Of a stretch of DNA of 64,000 bases, positions 61,007 to 64,000 are shown piece by piece. The stretch comes from Paraburkholderia nodosa DSM 21604 (GTDB lineage: Bacteria > Pseudomonadota > Gammaproteobacteria > Burkholderiales > Burkholderiaceae): positions 1 through 64,000 of the forward strand of contig NZ_JAFA01000023.1 of assembly GCF_000519185.1 (NCBI RefSeq), read 5' to 3'. The notes beneath the pieces were generated by a model that saw only the letters and a list, made by a program, of their open reading frames with translations, searched no databases and had not been told where the DNA came from. Every line of letters starts with the position of its first letter. The stretch's first letter is position 1. A program made the translations under genes and the position numbers.

Positions 61007-61779
61007 TCGGCGCCATCAGCTCGATCGGGCGCACCGTGCTCGAAACGATCGCGCGCGCGGGGCATGCCACGCGCTTTTTCGTGCGCCTCGTCCTCGAATT
61101 CTTCCCGTTGCTGCGCCGGCCGCGTCTTGTCACGAAGCAGATCCACTTCGTCGGTAATTATTCGCTCTTGATCATTGCCGTGTCTGGCCTGTTCGTGGGC
61201 TTCGTGCTCGGGCTGCAGGGCTATTACACGCTCAACCGCTACGGCTCCGAGCAGGCGCTCGGGCTGCTGGTCGCGCTCTCGCTCGTGCGCGAGCTCGGGC
61301 CCGTCGTCACCGCGCTGCTGTTCGCGGGCCGCGCGGGCACCTCGCTCACGGCTGAGATCGGCCTCATGAAGGCGGGCGAGCAACTCACGGCCATGGAGAT
61401 GATGGCGGTCGACCCCGTGCGCGTGGTGGTCGCGCCGCGCATGTGGGCAGGCGTGATCGCCATGCCGATCCTCGCGGCTATTTTCAGCGCAGTCGGCATT
61501 CTGGGCGGCTACGTGGTGGGCGTGCTGCTGATCGGCGTGGACGCCGGCGCGTTCTGGTCGCAAATGCAGGGCGGCGTGGACGTCTGGACCGACGTGGGCA
61601 ACGGCGTGATGAAGAGCATCGTGTTCGGCTTCGCCGTGACGTTCACCGCGCTCTATCAGGGCTATGAGGCGAAGCCCACGCCCGAGGGCGTGTCGCGCGC
61701 GACCACCAAAACGGTCGTGTACGCGTCGCTCGCGGTGCTCGGCCTCGACTTCCTGCTCACCGCGCTGATGTTCAGCTAA
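61003..61779 (+). CDS. mlaE: Phospholipid transport permease MlaE
   Basis: Integral-membrane subunit of the Mla ABC complex. 258 aa with five to six membrane segments. Signatures of the family are GRAGTSLTAEIGLMKAGEQ (about 109-127), MAVDPVRVVVAPRMWAG and FGFAVTFTALYQGYEAKPTPEGV near the end. Couples to mlaF by ATGA overlap. Confidence 0.96.
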   Translation: MIGAISSIGRTVLETIARAGHATRFFVRLVLEFFPLLRRPRLVTKQIHFVGNYSLLIIAVSGLFVGFVLGLQGYYTLNRYGSEQALGLLVALSLVRELGPVVTALLFAGRAGTSLTAEIGLMKAGEQLTAMEMMAVDPVRVVVAPRMWAGVIAMPILAAIFSAVGILGGYVVGVLLIGVDAGAFWSQMQGGVDVWTDVGNGVMKSIVFGFAVTFTALYQGYEAKPTPEGVSRATTKTVVYASLAVLGLDFLLTALMFS

Positions 61780-61846
61780 AGACGCCGGGCAGTGACCCGG
61801 CCGCGCGGCGCGCACAGGAGCGACGCCGCAATGGATTCTCATTGGG

Positions 61847-62434
61847 ATGACGATGAAAAAGAATGCTCTCGACTTCTGGGTCGGTCTGTTTGTGGTGCTG
61901 GGCTTTATCGCGCTGCTGTTTCTTGCGCTGAAGGCCGGCAACATGAGTTCGCTGTCGTTCCAGTCCACCTACCCGGTGAAGCTCAAGTTCGACAATATCG
62001 GCGGCCTCAAGCCGCGCGCGCCGGTGAAGAGCGCGGGCGTGACCGTGGGCCGGGTGGCGTCGATCGGCTTCGACTCCAACACGTATCAGGCGCTGGTGAC
62101 GATCAACCTCGACCAGCAGTACCAGTTTCCGAAGGACACGTCCGCGAAGATCCTGACGTCGGGCCTGCTCGGCGAGCAGTACATCGGCCTCGAGCCGGGC
62201 GGCGATTCGGAGATGCTCAAGGCCGGCGACACCATTTCGATGACGCAGTCGGCCATCGTGCTCGAGAACCTGATCGGCCAGTTCCTCTATAGCAAGGCGG
62301 CCGATTCGGGCGCCGCGAAGCCGTCCAGCGGCGCGAGCACGGACGCGGCGCCTGCTGCCGCACCCGCGCCCGCACCGGCTCAGGCACCGGCACCGGCTGC
62401 TTCGGCGGCACCGGCGGCTTCGGCGGCCCAATAA
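61847..62434 (+). CDS. mlaD: MCE-domain lipid-binding protein MlaD
   Basis: Inner-membrane-anchored periplasmic hexamer that receives phospholipids from MlaC. 195 aa. One membrane helix (about residues 9-29), an MCE domain (YPVKLKFDNIGGLKPRAPVKSAGVTVGRV, about 42-70, and ILTSGLLGEQYIGLEPGG), then a 45-residue Ala/Pro/Ser-rich tail. ATG 61853 is an alternative start that removes two residues. Residues at 61780-61846 are a short spacer. Confidence 0.94.
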   Translation: MTMKKNALDFWVGLFVVLGFIALLFLALKAGNMSSLSFQSTYPVKLKFDNIGGLKPRAPVKSAGVTVGRVASIGFDSNTYQALVTINLDQQYQFPKDTSAKILTSGLLGEQYIGLEPGGDSEMLKAGDTISMTQSAIVLENLIGQFLYSKAADSGAAKPSSGASTDAAPAAAPAPAPAQAPAPAASAAPAASAAQ

Positions 62435-62448
62435 GAAGGAGAAAAAGA

Positions 62449-63435
62449 ATGACGACCATACGCATGCGCGCCATTACGATTGGCGTCGCAGCGCTTGCAC
62501 TCGGGGGCTGTTCGACGGTGCAGACGCCGTCGAAGGAAGATCCGTGGGAAGGCTTCAACCGCACGGTGTACACGTTCAACGACAAGGTTGACACGTACGC
62601 GCTCAAGCCGGTGGCGCAGGGCTACGTGAAGGTGACGCCGCAGCCCGTGCGCGACAGCGTAACGAACTTCTTCGCGAACATCGGCGACGTGTACAACGCG
62701 GCGAACAACTTCCTGCAGCTGAAGATCACCGATGGTGTCGAGGACATCATGCGGATCGTGATCAACACGGTCTTCGGCCTCGGTGGCCTGTTCGACGTCG
62801 CGACGCTCGCGAAGCTGCCCAAGCACAACCAGGACTTCGGTCTCACGCTCGGCCACTATGGCGTGCCGCCCGGCCCGTACCTCGTGCTGCCGCTGTTCGG
62901 TCCGAGCACGGTGCGTGACGGCGTGGGCCTCGTGCCCAACTACTTCATCAATCCGCTCACCTATGTGGATCCGGCCGCGCTGTCGTGGGGCCTTTACGGC
63001 CTGAACGTGGTGAGCACGCGCGCCAACCTGCTTGGCGCGAGCGACCTGCTCGAAGGCGCGGCGATCGACAAGTACTCGTTCATCCGCAACGCCTATCTGC
63101 AGCGCCGCCGCTATCTGCTTTCGGACGGCCGCGCGTCGTCTGACAGCAACCTGCCGGATTACGGCGATGGCGCGCCGCTGCCGAAGTACGACGACACCGA
63201 CGAGGGCGCGGCGGCCGGTGCGGCGGTCCCCGCATCGGGCACTGCGCCTGCGGCCACGCCGAATGCGGCCAGCATGGCGCCCGCCAACCCCAACGGCGCA
63301 ACCACCGCCCCGGCAACGCTGGAAGGTCCGGCTGGCGCCGCGGCGCCCGTGGGCGCGTCGGAAACCACGGTGCCGGGCGATCAGATGATCCCGCCCGCGC
63401 GCATCGGCTTCCCGAGCATGCTGCGTCTGCACTGA
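62449..63435 (+). CDS. mlaA: Outer-membrane lipoprotein MlaA (VacJ)
   Basis: Outer-membrane component that extracts misplaced phospholipids from the outer leaflet. 328 aa against about 250 in E. coli. Lipobox LGGC with Cys21; core features are DPWEGFNRTVYTFNDKVD, FGLGGLFDVATLAKLPKHNQDFG and GPYLVLPLFGPSTVRDGVG. Residues from about 245 are an Ala/Pro/Gly-rich extension absent from E. coli. AAGAAGGAGAAAAAGA precedes ATG 62449. Lying inside the mla operon, not elsewhere as in E. coli, is usual for Burkholderiaceae. Confidence 0.95.
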   Translation: MTTIRMRAITIGVAALALGGCSTVQTPSKEDPWEGFNRTVYTFNDKVDTYALKPVAQGYVKVTPQPVRDSVTNFFANIGDVYNAANNFLQLKITDGVEDIMRIVINTVFGLGGLFDVATLAKLPKHNQDFGLTLGHYGVPPGPYLVLPLFGPSTVRDGVGLVPNYFINPLTYVDPAALSWGLYGLNVVSTRANLLGASDLLEGAAIDKYSFIRNAYLQRRRYLLSDGRASSDSNLPDYGDGAPLPKYDDTDEGAAAGAAVPASGTAPAATPNAASMAPANPNGATTAPATLEGPAGAAAPVGASETTVPGDQMIPPARIGFPSMLRLH

Positions 63436-63441
63436 GCGCTG

Positions 63442-63474
63442 CGCTCCGGCGTGGCGCGACGCCTCGCCGGAGCG
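63442..63474 (+). terminator. Perfect 10-bp dyad after mlaA
   Basis: CGCTCCGGCG (63442-63451) and CGCCGGAGCG (63465-63474) with a 13-base loop, six bases after the mlaA stop. No T tract, so partial termination or mRNA-end protection is more likely than full termination. A direct repeat CGTCTGAC follows twice within 63478-63498. Confidence 0.45.
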
Positions 63475-63537
63475 TTCGTCTGACATATACGTCTGACGTA
63501 ACAAGCAGAAACGCTTGTCGCACTTTGCTGGCAGTTT

Positions 63538-63568
63538 TTGACATAGCGAGATAGATCTCGCGTGATAT
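63538..63568 (+). promoter_or_regulatory. Possible internal promoter with operator-like palindrome before mlaC
   Basis: A perfect -35 box TTGACA (63538-63543) is followed by the palindrome GCGAGAT-AG-ATCTCGC (63546-63561). The best -10 match, TGATAT (63563-63568), sits at 19-base spacing, which is long. The palindrome would cover the spacer, a typical repressor position. Inference from sequence only. Confidence 0.4.
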
Positions 63569-63613
63569 CGTTGGCTCCAACGGGGCAATGTCCCCCTACT
63601 AGCAGGACTCGAT

Positions 63614-64000
63614 ATGAAAAAATTCTTTCTGTACCCGTTTTTCGCCATGTTTCTTTCGTTTGCCGGCGGTGCGTTCGCCCAGACGGTAGACACCAGCAAT
63701 CCCGACGCAATGGTTCAGACGGTCACGCAGCAGGTCATGAGCCAGATCAAGGGTGACAAGACCATCCAGTCCGGCGACATCAGCAAAATCACGCTGCTCG
63801 TGAACGAAAAGATCCTGCCGTACACCGACTTCCATCGCACCACGCAGCTCGCGATGGGGCGCAACTGGCGCACCGCCACGCCGGAGCAGCAGCAACAGGT
63901 CATCGAGCAGTTCAAGACGCTGCTCATCCGCACGTACTCGGGCGCGCTCGCCCAGGTGCGCGACCAGCAGATCCAGTACAAGCCGTTCCGCGCGAACCCG
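63614..64000 (+). CDS. mlaC: Periplasmic phospholipid shuttle MlaC (3' end outside the window)
   Basis: Soluble periplasmic carrier between MlaA and MlaFEDB. 129 codons are visible, starting MKKFFLYPFFAMFLSF; the signal peptide ends near GAFA-QTV (residue 22). The Tol-Ttg2 family features LLVNEKILPYTDFHRTTQLAMG and WRTATPEQQQQVIEQFKTLLIRTYS identify it. The frame is still open at base 64000. Separated from mlaA by 178 bases with a possible internal promoter. Confidence 0.93.
   Translation, partial: MKKFFLYPFFAMFLSFAGGAFAQTVDTSNPDAMVQTVTQQVMSQIKGDKTIQSGDISKITLLVNEKILPYTDFHRTTQLAMGRNWRTATPEQQQQVIEQFKTLLIRTYSGALAQVRDQQIQYKPFRANP

Overview
The window is a stretch of chromosome from a high-GC betaproteobacterium of the Burkholderiaceae. 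It is closest in content and order to Burkholderia, Paraburkholderia or Caballeronia; this is inferred from recalled protein sequences and gene order, and the genus cannot be fixed without a search. Almost everything is core, vertically inherited genome. There is no prophage, CRISPR array, rRNA or tRNA, and no intact insertion sequence.

Bases 1-16091 are the translation and transcription block: the 3' part of tuf, then the S10, spc and alpha ribosomal-protein operons (rpsJ to rplQ) with secY, infA and rpoA. The block is not one seamless unit. The rpsJ-rplC, rpsQ-rplN and rpsK-rpsD gaps hold promoter-like sequences or RNA hairpins, and terminator-like hairpins flank rpoA.

Bases 16250-31850 are a redox, haem and envelope region: cutA, dsbD, hemB(-), engB(-), a dihaem c4-type cytochrome, the System II cytochrome c assembly pair resB-ccsB, the periplasmic methionine sulfoxide reductase msrPQ, lysA(-) with its small lipoprotein lptM(-), frataxin cyaY, and the bifunctional penicillin-binding protein mrcA(-). 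A good small-RNA candidate lies between hemB and engB.

Bases 32100-40230 hold a type IV pilus / DNA-uptake assembly operon (pilM, pilN, a pilO-pilP fusion, pilQ) followed by aroK, aroB, dgt and a glycerophosphodiester phosphodiesterase. Bases 40260-49750 hold a DUF883 membrane protein, an OmpW-type porin, a REP-transposase homologue that has lost its catalytic residues, and glutamate synthase gltBD. A second, diverged copy of the gltD 3' end lies just downstream of gltD.

Bases 49840-55940 contain thpR, dadA, an MFS transporter, a short-chain dehydrogenase and an SbmA/YddA-like ABC exporter (the last four on the minus strand). Bases 56250-60015 are a thiamine thiazole operon (thiO-thiS-thiG-thiE) under a TPP riboswitch, with a 22-codon ORF coupled to thiO. 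The window ends with the Mla phospholipid-trafficking operon (mlaF-E-D, mlaA, start of mlaC).

I found no wholly new multi-gene system. The best leads are the small RNA near hemB, the duplicated gltD end around a REP-like hairpin, the catalytically dead RAYT homologue, the TPP riboswitch/leader-ORF arrangement, the PilO-PilP fusion and the ThiE N-terminal domain.
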